Assembly: GCA_900546635.1 (NCBI GenBank)
Contig: URDS01000019.1
Location: 1-32,937, forward strand
Direction: 5' to 3'
DNA length: 32,937 nucleotides
From: an uncultured Eubacteriales bacterium
GTDB taxonomy: Bacteria; Bacillota; Clostridia; Oscillospirales; CAG-272
Position 1 is the first letter of the stretch. Each line of letters opens with the position of its first letter. The notes below the pieces were generated by a model. The model did not search any database. It was not told the DNA's origin and saw only the letters and a list, made by a program, of their open reading frames with translations. The position numbers and the translations under genes were made by a program. This document shows, in pieces, positions 23,287-30,324 of this stretch.

Positions 23287-25136
23287 GGCGGCCTATGTGC
23301 GTATGCTCGAGAAAATCGGGCGCGACGGCGCAAAAACGGCGCTCGGCGTTCCTTTTCCTGTTTGCGGGAATTGTTTTTGCGGCTTGTTTGATGATTTGCA
23401 TACCGGCGAAGTCGGCAAATGCGGTGCGCGTTCTGTCGCTCAATGTTTTGAACGATGACACCAAAACCGCGCGGTTTTCTTCCATCGAAGCGGTGATTGA
23501 TTCGTTGCAGCCGGATATTTTCGGCTTGCAGGAATGCCGCGAGGGCTTTTCTCCGCTGCTTGCGCGGTTTGGGGAGAGGGGATATGCGTCGGCGGTCGGT
23601 ACGCTGACGGATGATCCGCTGAAAAACACGATCGTAAACTGCGTGCCGGTCTTTTATAATGCCGACCGTTTCACTCTGGTGAGCGGTTCGGCGGGGGCGC
23701 GCCGGTTTACCGACAAATATCAGGATTCATGGACGAAATCCATGTGCTACTGCGTCCTTTGCGACAGGGAGACCGGGCAGCGGTTGATTGTGCTGAACGT
23801 GCATTTCGCGATTGTCGTTTCCGGCTACGAGGGGGGCATCACGGATGCCGCGGACGGTGTGCGCTGGCGCAGATCCAATGCGGCGGAGGTGCTTTTGCAG
23901 ATCGAAAGTATGCAAAAGACCTACGGTTTACTGCCGGTCATTTGTCTTGGCGATTTTAACATGCGCGAACCGGAAGCCGGGTATCGGATGCTGCTTTCAA
24001 AGCTTGACGACTGCGCGCTGATTGCCGAAGCGTCGCAGCCGCGCCGGGCAAGCTATCACGGTTTTTCGGACGGCGCTCAGTTCGGCGGCTATCCGATCGA
24101 TCATATTTTCGTAACGCCCGGCGATTTTGCAATTTCAAAATGCAGATTGCTGACCGGGGACATAGGCAAAAACGCTTCCGACCACTATCCGCTGTACGCG
24201 GATTTGACTGTGACTGCCGGTTCGGACAGCGGAGCCGTGCCTGGTATGAACGGAGTCCGCCAGCCGCTGATCATTACAGACGCGGCGCGGAGAACGCCGT
24301 ATGCCGATGCGCTCGAAGGCTTTTCTCTCCTCAATGTCAGCGATGAACCCATTGATTTGAGCCGCATTCTGGTCTGGTACGGCACAGCGGACAGCGGGGA
24401 AGCGCTGCGGGAATCGAACGCTTTGGCGGTGGATATGGTCATGCGCCTTGCAGAGAAGCGTGGTGAAGTGATTCTTGCGCCCGGTGAAGCGTGCTTTGTC
24501 TGGTGTATTTCTTCCGCGGCTTATAAAAATACGGTGATGACGGATGACGGCGCGGTTTATTTGATTCAAAAGGGGGAGGATGGATTGCCGGTATACCGCA
24601 CCGATTTGTTTTGTGCCGCGGTGCGGTATCTGCAAAAGGCCGGAACATATACCTGCGCGCCGATAGAAGCAGATACGATGATTCTGCCGCTTGACCGCAC
24701 GGCGCGGGATGCATTCGGCGCGGACGGCGCGTACCGGAATTTGAGCAAATCCTTTAATTTACAGAATAAGGTTTACCTCCGTCTGTACCTTACCTATGAT
24801 ACGGCTGCGAGCGCTTCGGAGGCGTTCTGCATTGCCGATCTTGACGGCACCGGCAGCGGCACATACGGCCGCGGTTCGGATGTGAAAGTCCATTACGGTA
24901 CGTTTTCCTATACGCCGCAAAATGATGTCCGGATGAAAACGGCCGCTTTTTATAAAAACGGTTTTCTGTTCGGCAATCTGACCGAAGTGCAGAAAACGCA
25001 GTTTTTGCTGCCGGGAACTGTGGCGCGGCTTTTAAAAATGATCCGGGACGGTGGATATGACGCTGCCGAGGATCGAGACGCCGATGGCCGAATCGGTATA
25101 AAGGATCTTTTGCGTATTGTACATGCATGTATGTGA
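23283..25136 (+). CDS. Secreted endonuclease/exonuclease/phosphatase-family protein with lamin-tail-like and EF-hand/dockerin-like ends
   Basis: This 617-residue protein has an N-terminal signal segment (hydrophobic residues about 22-40, A-x-A near 44-48) and an EEP domain (about 48-310) with RVLSLNVLND, the catalytic-type GLQECREG, CLGDFNMREP and DHIFVT/SDHYPLYADL motifs. A region at about 325-415 resembles a lamin-tail domain (EGFSLLNVSDEPIDLSRIL, LAPGEACFVW). The last 25 residues hold one calcium-loop repeat (DRDADGRIGIKDLLRIV) like half a type I dockerin. It may cleave extracellular DNA, RNA or phospholipid; the substrate is unknown. The ATG at 23283 overlaps the previous stop; a second ATG at 23295 with GAGG before it is also possible. 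Confidence 0.82.
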   Translation: MRRPMCVCSRKSGATAQKRRSAFLFLFAGIVFAACLMICIPAKSANAVRVLSLNVLNDDTKTARFSSIEAVIDSLQPDIFGLQECREGFSPLLARFGERGYASAVGTLTDDPLKNTIVNCVPVFYNADRFTLVSGSAGARRFTDKYQDSWTKSMCYCVLCDRETGQRLIVLNVHFAIVVSGYEGGITDAADGVRWRRSNAAEVLLQIESMQKTYGLLPVICLGDFNMREPEAGYRMLLSKLDDCALIAEASQPRRASYHGFSDGAQFGGYPIDHIFVTPGDFAISKCRLLTGDIGKNASDHYPLYADLTVTAGSDSGAVPGMNGVRQPLIITDAARRTPYADALEGFSLLNVSDEPIDLSRILVWYGTADSGEALRESNALAVDMVMRLAEKRGEVILAPGEACFVWCISSAAYKNTVMTDDGAVYLIQKGEDGLPVYRTDLFCAAVRYLQKAGTYTCAPIEADTMILPLDRTARDAFGADGAYRNLSKSFNLQNKVYLRLYLTYDTAASASEAFCIADLDGTGSGTYGRGSDVKVHYGTFSYTPQNDVRMKTAAFYKNGFLFGNLTEVQKTQFLLPGTVARLLKMIRDGGYDAAEDRDADGRIGIKDLLRIVHACM

Positions 25137-25150
25137 GGCGCGCTAAGCAG

Positions 25151-25190
25151 AAGAAGGGGTTTCGCTTTTGGCCAAACCCCTTCTTGCTTG
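25151..25190 (+). terminator. Rho-independent terminator
   Basis: AAGAAGGGGTTT (25151-25162) pairs with AAACCCCTTCTT (25174-25185), loop 11 bases, followed by a short T/G stretch, directly after the nuclease-like gene. Confidence 0.7.
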
Positions 25191-25486
25191 CGGATGACTG
25201 TTGTTTTACGCAGATGAAGCTTCTTTGGTGTTCTCTATCGGCCGCTGTGTGGTCGGAACAGTGTTTTCGGTTGCCGGCGTTGTCGGAAGCGCCGTTTTTG
25301 CAGCGTTTTTTACCTTTATCGATGCCATTTGGTGTTCGGATGTACACAACCCTTCTGTTCTGGTTATATCGCAGGCAGTTTTACGGTGCGCGGCGCCGAA
25401 TAATCATGTGTTTTCAGGGACTGATATTTGGTTAATTTTATCACATGAAAAGGCTGTTTTACGCTGTTCTCTATACGATTTTCTAC
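25191..25486. other. Gene-free stretch before purC
   Basis: No credible gene. A 104-residue open frame (25201-25515) has a TTG-type start without a ribosome site and runs through the purC promoter. I see no riboswitch signature. Confidence 0.4.
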
Positions 25487-25516
25487 TTGCATTGTATTGC
25501 ATAATTATGTTATGAT
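25487..25516 (+). promoter_or_regulatory. Promoter of purC
   Basis: TTGCAT, 18 bases, TATGAT, in an AT-rich stretch about 78 bases before the ATG. Confidence 0.55.
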
Positions 25517-25593
25517 AATATCAACGTAGACCATAAGGTTTTGAGGATGCGGTTGTGAAAATTCTTAACAAAATTCAAAGGAGTTAAGTGAAT

Positions 25594-26277
25594 ATGAAAA
25601 AAATCTATACCGGCAAAACAAAAGATGTCTTCTCGATGGAAAACGGCAATGTAATGCTCAAGTTTAAAGACGATTGCACCGGAAAAGACGGAAAATTTGA
25701 TCCCGGTGAAAATGCTGTCGGATTAACAATCGAGGGCATCGGAAAAGAAAACCTTAAAACTTCGGTATATTATTTTGAAATGTTGAGAAAAGCCGGTGTG
25801 AAAACCCATTATGTCAGCGCCGATATTGACAATGCGACGATGGAAGTTCTTTCCGCAACAACTTTCGGTCACGGTCTTGAAGTGATTTGCCGCCTTGTTG
25901 CGACAGGCAGCTTTATCCGCCGTTACGGCCAATATATTGAGGACGGTACAAAACTTGACGGCGGTTATGTTGAAACCACGTTCAAAGACGACGGCAGAGG
26001 CGATCCGCTGGTTACCAAAGATGCGCTTGTTATCCTGGGCGTTATGAGCGCCGAAATGTATGACAGCATGAAAGCCCAGACCCTGAAAATTACAAAGATC
26101 ATTGCCGACGATCTTGCAAAAAAGGGAATGGAGCTTTACGACATCAAATTTGAGTTCGGTTTCGATAAGAACGGCGAAGTCATTCTGATTGATGAAATCG
26201 CAAGCGGCAACATGCGGGTCTACAAGGACGGCAAAATCGTAGATCCGATGGATTTGACCGCGTTGATTCTGGCATAA
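25594..26277 (+). CDS. purC: Phosphoribosylaminoimidazole-succinocarboxamide synthase
   Basis: This 227-residue enzyme makes SAICAR from CAIR, aspartate and ATP in purine synthesis. It has the N-terminal KKIYTGKTKDVF nucleotide-binding segment, RLVATGSFIRRYG, and ELYDIKFEFGF with IDEIASGNMRVYKDG near the end. The canonical DEISPD-type motif is replaced by DEIASGN, as in a clostridial branch of the family. The ATG at 25594 lies ten bases after AAAGGAG; a GTG at 25588 in the same frame is an alternative adding two residues. No other pur gene is adjacent, and the gene is lower in GC than its neighbours (21 G/C of 60 at 25741-25800). Confidence 0.92.
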   Translation: MKKIYTGKTKDVFSMENGNVMLKFKDDCTGKDGKFDPGENAVGLTIEGIGKENLKTSVYYFEMLRKAGVKTHYVSADIDNATMEVLSATTFGHGLEVICRLVATGSFIRRYGQYIEDGTKLDGGYVETTFKDDGRGDPLVTKDALVILGVMSAEMYDSMKAQTLKITKIIADDLAKKGMELYDIKFEFGFDKNGEVILIDEIASGNMRVYKDGKIVDPMDLTALILA

Positions 26278-26462
26278 GGCAGAGACTGCTTTCGATTTGG
26301 CGTAAAAGCAAAAATTAAAATAAACTATATAAATTTTTGTCGCAGCCTATCGACAAAGTGAAAAATATAAAGCGTGTATTCAAGACGGAACCGTGTGGCC
26401 TTGAATGCATTCTGCGGACGTTCAAGTGCATCCCGCAGCGGGTTTGGCTATCGCGGCCCGCT

Positions 26463-26490
26463 GTCGAAAAACTTGATTTTCCGACGGTCA
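26463..26490 (+). repeat. GTCGAAAA/TTTTCCGAC hairpin
   Basis: GTCGAAAA pairs with TTTTCCGAC (one bulged C) and is followed by GGTCA and a strong terminator hairpin. The reverse complement resembles the hairpin at 1965-1990 (GTCGGAAAA ... TTTTTCGACAGC). The stretch 26278-26462 before it has no gene; short inverted repeats such as CTGCGG/CCGCAG around 26410-26440 suggest a repeat remnant. Confidence 0.5.
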
Positions 26491-26533
26491 GTGACAGAGC
26501 CGATGTATATCGGTTCTGTCACATTTTGCTTTT
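26491..26533 (+). terminator. Rho-independent terminator of purC
   Basis: GTGACAGAGCCGAT (26491-26504) pairs with ATCGGTTCTGTCAC (26509-26522), loop GTAT, then ATTTTGCTTTT. Confidence 0.85.
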
Positions 26534-26547
26534 ATAGGAGATTGCAG

Positions 26548-26593
26548 CAAAAAAGCGAGTGCTTATAACGCAAATCCGTTATAAGCACTCGCT
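26548..26593 (-). terminator. Rho-independent terminator of tRNA-Gln
   Basis: On the minus strand a 17-bp stem (26593-26577 with 26570-26554, 6-base loop) is followed by six T (26553-26548), immediately after the tRNA. Confidence 0.9.
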
Positions 26594-26594
26594 A

Positions 26595-26670
26595 TGGCTG
26601 GGATGGCTGGGCTCGAACCAGCGAAATGCCAGAGTCAAAGTCTGGTGCCTTACCACTTGGCTACACCCCA
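26595..26670 (-). tRNA. tRNA-Gln (anticodon TTG)
   Basis: The 76-base minus-strand gene folds into a full cloverleaf. Acceptor arms are TGGGGTG and CATCCCA with one G-T pair, the anticodon stem CCAGA/TCTGG holds the loop CTTTGAC with anticodon TTG, and the T arm reads GCTGG-TTCGAGC-CCAGC. The discriminator base is G and CCA is encoded. It has its own promoter and terminator. Confidence 0.96.
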
Positions 26671-26683
26671 TCGACGCCGTATT

Positions 26684-26712
26684 ATTTTACCACAGGCTGC
26701 GCGCTCTGTCAA
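26684..26712 (-). promoter_or_regulatory. Promoter of tRNA-Gln
   Basis: On the minus strand, perfect TTGACA (26712-26707), 17 bases, TAAAAT (26689-26684), 13 bases before the tRNA. Confidence 0.88.
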
Positions 26713-26750
26713 TAAAATAATGAAGATTTTATTAAAGTGGGGCAAAAGTC

Positions 26751-26779
26751 TTGAAACCGCACGGATTTTAGTCTATAAT
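26751..26779 (+). promoter_or_regulatory. Promoter of the ireB-ribF-carboxypeptidase operon
   Basis: TTGAAA, 17 bases, TATAAT, about 97 bases before the ireB ATG. Confidence 0.8.
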
Positions 26780-26875
26780 AATAGTGGAGTAATTTCCGAT
26801 TTGATTTTTGATATGTGAACATATGCAAACAGAAATTTTAGGAAAGGGAAGCCGCGTTAGCGGCGGGTGCCCGTT

Positions 26876-27142
26876 ATGATTTTGGATAAAAATAAGAAAC
26901 AGCAGACGCAGGTGTTCAAAAAAGTAGACATGGACGATGACGGCACACAGGCGATTCTGCTTCAGGTATATACGGCGCTCAGTGAAAAGGGATACGACCC
27001 GGTCAACCAGATTGTGGGCTATATTCTTTCCGAGGACCCGACTTATATCACAAATTACAACGGCGCGCGCAGCCTGATCCGCAAAATTGACCGGGACAAG
27101 CTGCTCAATACGCTCGTCAAAAAATATCTCGGCGTGGAGTAA
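26876..27142 (+). CDS. ireB: IreB-family regulatory phosphoprotein (UPF0297)
   Basis: This 88-residue protein matches the family throughout: ILLQVYTALSEKGYDPVNQI, VGYILSEDPTYITNYNGARS and LIRKIDRDKLLNTLVKKYL. In Enterococcus IreB is phosphorylated near its N-terminus by the wall-sensing kinase IreK and affects cephalosporin resistance. I chose the ATG at 26876; a GTG at 26867 would add three residues, and the ribosome site is weak for both. In many Firmicutes ireB lies with alaS and ruvX; here it sits with ribF and a carboxypeptidase homologue. Confidence 0.88.
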   Translation: MILDKNKKQQTQVFKKVDMDDDGTQAILLQVYTALSEKGYDPVNQIVGYILSEDPTYITNYNGARSLIRKIDRDKLLNTLVKKYLGVE

Positions 27143-27145
27143 ACC

Positions 27146-28066
27146 GTGACGCGGGTTGATTTTGTGCCCGCCGCTCCCTTGGCGGACGGCGGACTTTGTA
27201 TCGCGCTCGGAATGTTTGACGGGATCCATCTCGGCCATCGTCAGATTCTTGCCGCGGCAAAACGGAAAAGCACCGAACTGGGTTTGCGCGCAGCGGTGCT
27301 TATTTTTTCCGCTTCTCCGCACGGCGCGCCGGCAATTTATTCTCTGGACGACCGACTGCGCATGTTCCGCGCGCTTGGTGTGGAAACGGTGCTTATTTAT
27401 GATTTTGAGGAATTGCGGACATGCTCGGCGGCGGATTTTGTCGATCGTGTGCTGTTTGCGTCCTTAAATGCCCGCGCGGTTTTTGCGGGTTATAATTATC
27501 GGTTCGGCGCGGGCGCCGCGGGGGATACCGACTGCCTTGTGAAGCTCTGCGCCGGGCATGGCATTTTCTGTGATGTTGTCGGCGAGGTGGAAGCGTGCGG
27601 CGCGCCGGTCAGTTCTACGCGGATCCGGAATCTGCTTTCTGCGGGACAGGTGGAAGAGGCCAACCGGCTTTTGGCTGCGCCGTATCATCTGACGGCGCCG
27701 GTGCTGCACGGCAAGGCGCTCGGACGGACGATCGGATTGCCTACCGTCAACCAGTCGTTTGGACGCGGGCAGCTGATTCCGAAGACGGGAATCTATTTTA
27801 CGAAAACGATTGTGGACGGAAAGGCGTATGCCTCGGTTTCCAATATCGGTGTGCGGCCGACGGTAGAGCAGGATGCTCCGGTAAATCTCGAAACCAATCT
27901 GATTGATTTTTCGGAGGACTTGTACGGCTGTACGGTAACCGTTGAATTTTATCATTTTCGCCGAGAGGAACGGCGTTTTGATACGGTTGCGGAGTTGACC
28001 CGCGCCATCGGCGCCGACCGGCAGGCGGCATTTGATTATTTTCAAGCAAGGGAGGGACATGTATGA
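27146..28066 (+). CDS. ribF: Bifunctional riboflavin kinase/FAD synthetase
   Basis: This 306-residue enzyme phosphorylates riboflavin to FMN and adenylates it to FAD. The N-terminal FAD synthetase part shows GMFDGIHLGH (about 22-31), YNYRFG and SSTRIR; the C-terminal flavokinase part (about 183-306) shows GRTIGLPTVN and the NIGVRPT and ETNLIDF segments. The GTG start lies three bases after ireB and its ribosome site GGAG overlaps the end of ireB. Its stop overlaps the next ATG by four bases. No FMN riboswitch is seen. Confidence 0.94.
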   Translation: MTRVDFVPAAPLADGGLCIALGMFDGIHLGHRQILAAAKRKSTELGLRAAVLIFSASPHGAPAIYSLDDRLRMFRALGVETVLIYDFEELRTCSAADFVDRVLFASLNARAVFAGYNYRFGAGAAGDTDCLVKLCAGHGIFCDVVGEVEACGAPVSSTRIRNLLSAGQVEEANRLLAAPYHLTAPVLHGKALGRTIGLPTVNQSFGRGQLIPKTGIYFTKTIVDGKAYASVSNIGVRPTVEQDAPVNLETNLIDFSEDLYGCTVTVEFYHFRREERRFDTVAELTRAIGADRQAAFDYFQAREGHV

Positions 28067-29391
28067 AGAAAATTGCCGCCGTTTTGCTTGCGGCTGTGTT
28101 TTGTCTGCCCTTGCTTTTCTTCGCCGCTGCCGCGGAGACGCCGATGAAAAGCATCGCCGAGGAAAGTGTGCCCGATCCCACAGGCGTTTCGGCCGCGGCC
28201 GTATACAATCCGGAAAACGATCTTTATATCTATGAATACAATGCGGATACCGTGCTGGCTCCCGCGTCGCTTGTCAAACTGATGACGGCGCTCTGCGCGT
28301 ACGAAGCGCTTTCGGAACGGCTGGATGAGACGATAACGGTCGAGTACAGCATGATTCGGGACGCCGTCGGGAATCAAGTCGGCTACTATGTGGGCGAGAC
28401 CGTGCCGATTCGGGATCTGTTTGCCGGTCTGCTTGTGCGCGGCGCAAACGACAGCGCGCTTTTACTTTGTCATGCCGCGGACGGCGGAACGGCGGCGTTT
28501 GTGGAGCGAATGAATTTGAAAGCGCAGTCACTCGGCATGACGGATACCGTCCTCAAAAATGCTTCCGGCATGACGGAAGAGGGCATGGTTACAACGGCGC
28601 GGGATATGGTAAAGGCCGCGCGCGCTTTTTATGAAGTCGGATTTTTGACCGAACTGTCCGGCGCTGTGAAATATACGATGCCCGCCACGAATAAATACGG
28701 GGAGCGGCTGCTGTATAATCGGAATGCGCTGGTGTCTCAGGTTTCGGAGACCGGTTATTTTGACACAAGACTGACGGGACTGAACGCGGGTTCCACTTCC
28801 GAAGCGGGATATTGCACTGCGAGCGTCGCCGAAAAGGAGAATTTGACCTATATCATCATTGTGATGGGCGGTCATTTTAATGAGGGCGAAAAAAATCCCG
28901 CCTACACGATGGCCTCCGCGCTTTGCGGCTATGCGCTGGAGCAGTTCGGCTATGTGGAAGTTATTTCCGCCGGAAAGCTTGTATGTGAAATCCCGGTGTC
29001 CCTGTCGGCCGACGCGGATTATGTTACGCTCGTTCCGGCGGAGTCTCTGACGCTGTATTTGCCGCGTTCACTGGATATAAAGACCGATTTGACCTATGCT
29101 TACCGGCTGGAGTATGAGGTGCTCGAAGCGCCGGTTACAGAGGGAGCTGAGGTCGGCGTCTATACAGTTTCAAAAAACGGCCAGAGTCTCGGCAGTGTAA
29201 AACTGATTACGAAAAATTCTCTGCCGCGAAGTGATTTTCTGGCGCTTCTTGATTCGATCGACCGCTTCACGCACAGCGTGTTTTTCAAAGCGGCGCTTTT
29301 CGCCGCCCTGCTTTTGACCGTTTTGTATTTTGTCATACGCACGATTGTCCGCCGCGCGCGCCGCCGCCGGGGGCGTTATTCGAGAAGGTAA
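28063..29391 (+). CDS. S11-family D-Ala-D-Ala carboxypeptidase homologue with altered motifs
   Basis: This 442-residue protein has a signal peptide (residues 1-24), an S11 penicillin-binding domain (about 35-290), a C-terminal beta domain (about 300-395) and a terminal membrane helix (about 406-428) with an Arg-rich tail. The nucleophile motif SxxK is intact (S69-LV-K72). The SxN motif reads GAN (127-129), and the KTG motif reads NAG (241-243), in GLNAGSTSEAGYC where relatives have GLKTG. It resembles DacF-type enzymes that trim pentapeptides outside the membrane, but the loss of the KTG lysine makes normal activity doubtful. It overlaps ribF by four bases (ATGA). Confidence 0.87.
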   Translation: MKKIAAVLLAAVFCLPLLFFAAAAETPMKSIAEESVPDPTGVSAAAVYNPENDLYIYEYNADTVLAPASLVKLMTALCAYEALSERLDETITVEYSMIRDAVGNQVGYYVGETVPIRDLFAGLLVRGANDSALLLCHAADGGTAAFVERMNLKAQSLGMTDTVLKNASGMTEEGMVTTARDMVKAARAFYEVGFLTELSGAVKYTMPATNKYGERLLYNRNALVSQVSETGYFDTRLTGLNAGSTSEAGYCTASVAEKENLTYIIIVMGGHFNEGEKNPAYTMASALCGYALEQFGYVEVISAGKLVCEIPVSLSADADYVTLVPAESLTLYLPRSLDIKTDLTYAYRLEYEVLEAPVTEGAEVGVYTVSKNGQSLGSVKLITKNSLPRSDFLALLDSIDRFTHSVFFKAALFAALLLTVLYFVIRTIVRRARRRRGRYSRR

Positions 29392-29481
29392 AAACGTCCT
29401 GGTTTGGCTTTATCGCGCCATACTTCGGTTTATGCGGCGTATTTTCGCCACTTTCTTCCCCGTATGCCAGAATCTTAGGGG

Positions 29482-29510
29482 TTACATTTTTGCCCGTTTC
29501 AACTTATAAT
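29482..29510 (+). promoter_or_regulatory. Promoter of the mecA-like gene
   Basis: TTACAT, 17 bases, TATAAT, 24 bases before the ATG at 29535. This also argues against the in-frame ATG at 29490. Confidence 0.72.
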
Positions 29511-29534
29511 AGTAGTAAGAAACGGGGTGTAGAG

Positions 29535-30077
29535 ATGGAACTGATCCTGATCGGAGCGGATAAGCTGAAAGTCATGCTGACCGAGGAGGATATGAAATTT
29601 TATGCGATCGAGTTTGAGCGGTTGGATTACGGAAATACGGAAACCCGCCGCGCGATCTGGAGCATATTAGACGAGGCAAAACGTCAGATTGGCTTTGATG
29701 CGGCGCGTGATCGCATTTACATACAGGCATATAAGAATATAACCGGCGGCTGTGAGCTTTTTGTGAGTTGTACGGACACGGGGAAAAAGACGGCGGGAAT
29801 CAAAAAACTGCTTTATCGGTTTGACAGCATGGATTCTTTGCTGCGCGCCTGCCGTCTGATTTCGGGACGCTATTCGGGCGGAAGCGCGGCTTTCTCCTCG
29901 GACGACGGGCGATTCTTTCTGCTTTTGGAGGAAACGGCGCCGCGGCGTTCTTCGCCCGACGCGCTGTCGTCGCTGGAGGAGTTCGGCCGGGCGATGCCCT
30001 GCAGAGAGGAATATTTGAGCGAACATGCAAAACTGATTTGCCGCGGCGCGGTCACGCTGCTCGGCAGTTTGAAATGA
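29535..30077 (+). CDS. MecA-like adaptor protein
   Basis: This 180-residue protein has the two-part layout of MecA/YpbH adaptors. The N-terminal part (1-60) has MELILIGADKLKVMLTEEDM and a substrate-binding-like helix; the C-terminal ClpC-binding-like part contains ARDRIYIQAYKNITGGCELF, where relatives have IQVFP...GCElfV. MecA delivers proteins such as ComK to ClpCP for degradation in Bacillus; the client here is unknown. It is shorter than Bacillus MecA (about 218 residues). It has its own promoter and terminator. Confidence 0.78.
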   Translation: MELILIGADKLKVMLTEEDMKFYAIEFERLDYGNTETRRAIWSILDEAKRQIGFDAARDRIYIQAYKNITGGCELFVSCTDTGKKTAGIKKLLYRFDSMDSLLRACRLISGRYSGGSAAFSSDDGRFFLLLEETAPRRSSPDALSSLEEFGRAMPCREEYLSEHAKLICRGAVTLLGSLK

Positions 30078-30185
30078 CGCAAATCCGCGATCGAAAAGCA
30101 AAGGTCCGTTTGCATTTTGCCGCTTTGCGGCGTTTTATTCCGGCGGCAGACCGCTCAAAATTCGATGCGCAAACTTATATTTTCC

Positions 30186-30235
30186 AAAGCGGCGGGCATA
30201 CCGGTGAAATGTATGTCCGCCGCTTTGTTTCATGA
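30186..30235 (+). terminator. Rho-independent terminator
   Basis: CAAAGCGGCGGGCATAC (30186-30202) pairs with GTATGTCCGCCGCTTTG (30212-30228), with one G-T pair, followed by TTTC. It lies about 110 bases after the mecA-like gene. Confidence 0.8.
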
Positions 30236-30257
30236 CGCTTTTTGTATAGTTTTGCGC

Positions 30258-30286
30258 TTGACTGCGTAAAAATACAGTGGTACAAT
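30258..30286 (+). promoter_or_regulatory. Promoter of the second antiporter gene
   Basis: TTGACT, 17 bases, TACAAT, 38 bases before the ATG. It lies across the in-frame upstream start at 30277, so 30325 is the real start. Confidence 0.78.
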
Positions 30287-30324
30287 ACTCATTGTTTGAA
30301 ATTTTTTACAAGGGTACTGGTATT

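Noticed and set aside
25201..25515. 104-residue hydrophobic plus-strand frame before purC
   Set aside because: No ribosome site, non-ATG start, and it runs through the purC promoter.
25517..25593. Possible purine riboswitch before purC
   Set aside because: The leader is under 80 bases and lacks the conserved purine aptamer core.
26337..26537. 66-residue plus-strand frame
   Set aside because: It spans the repeat hairpin and the purC terminator, so it is unlikely to be translated.
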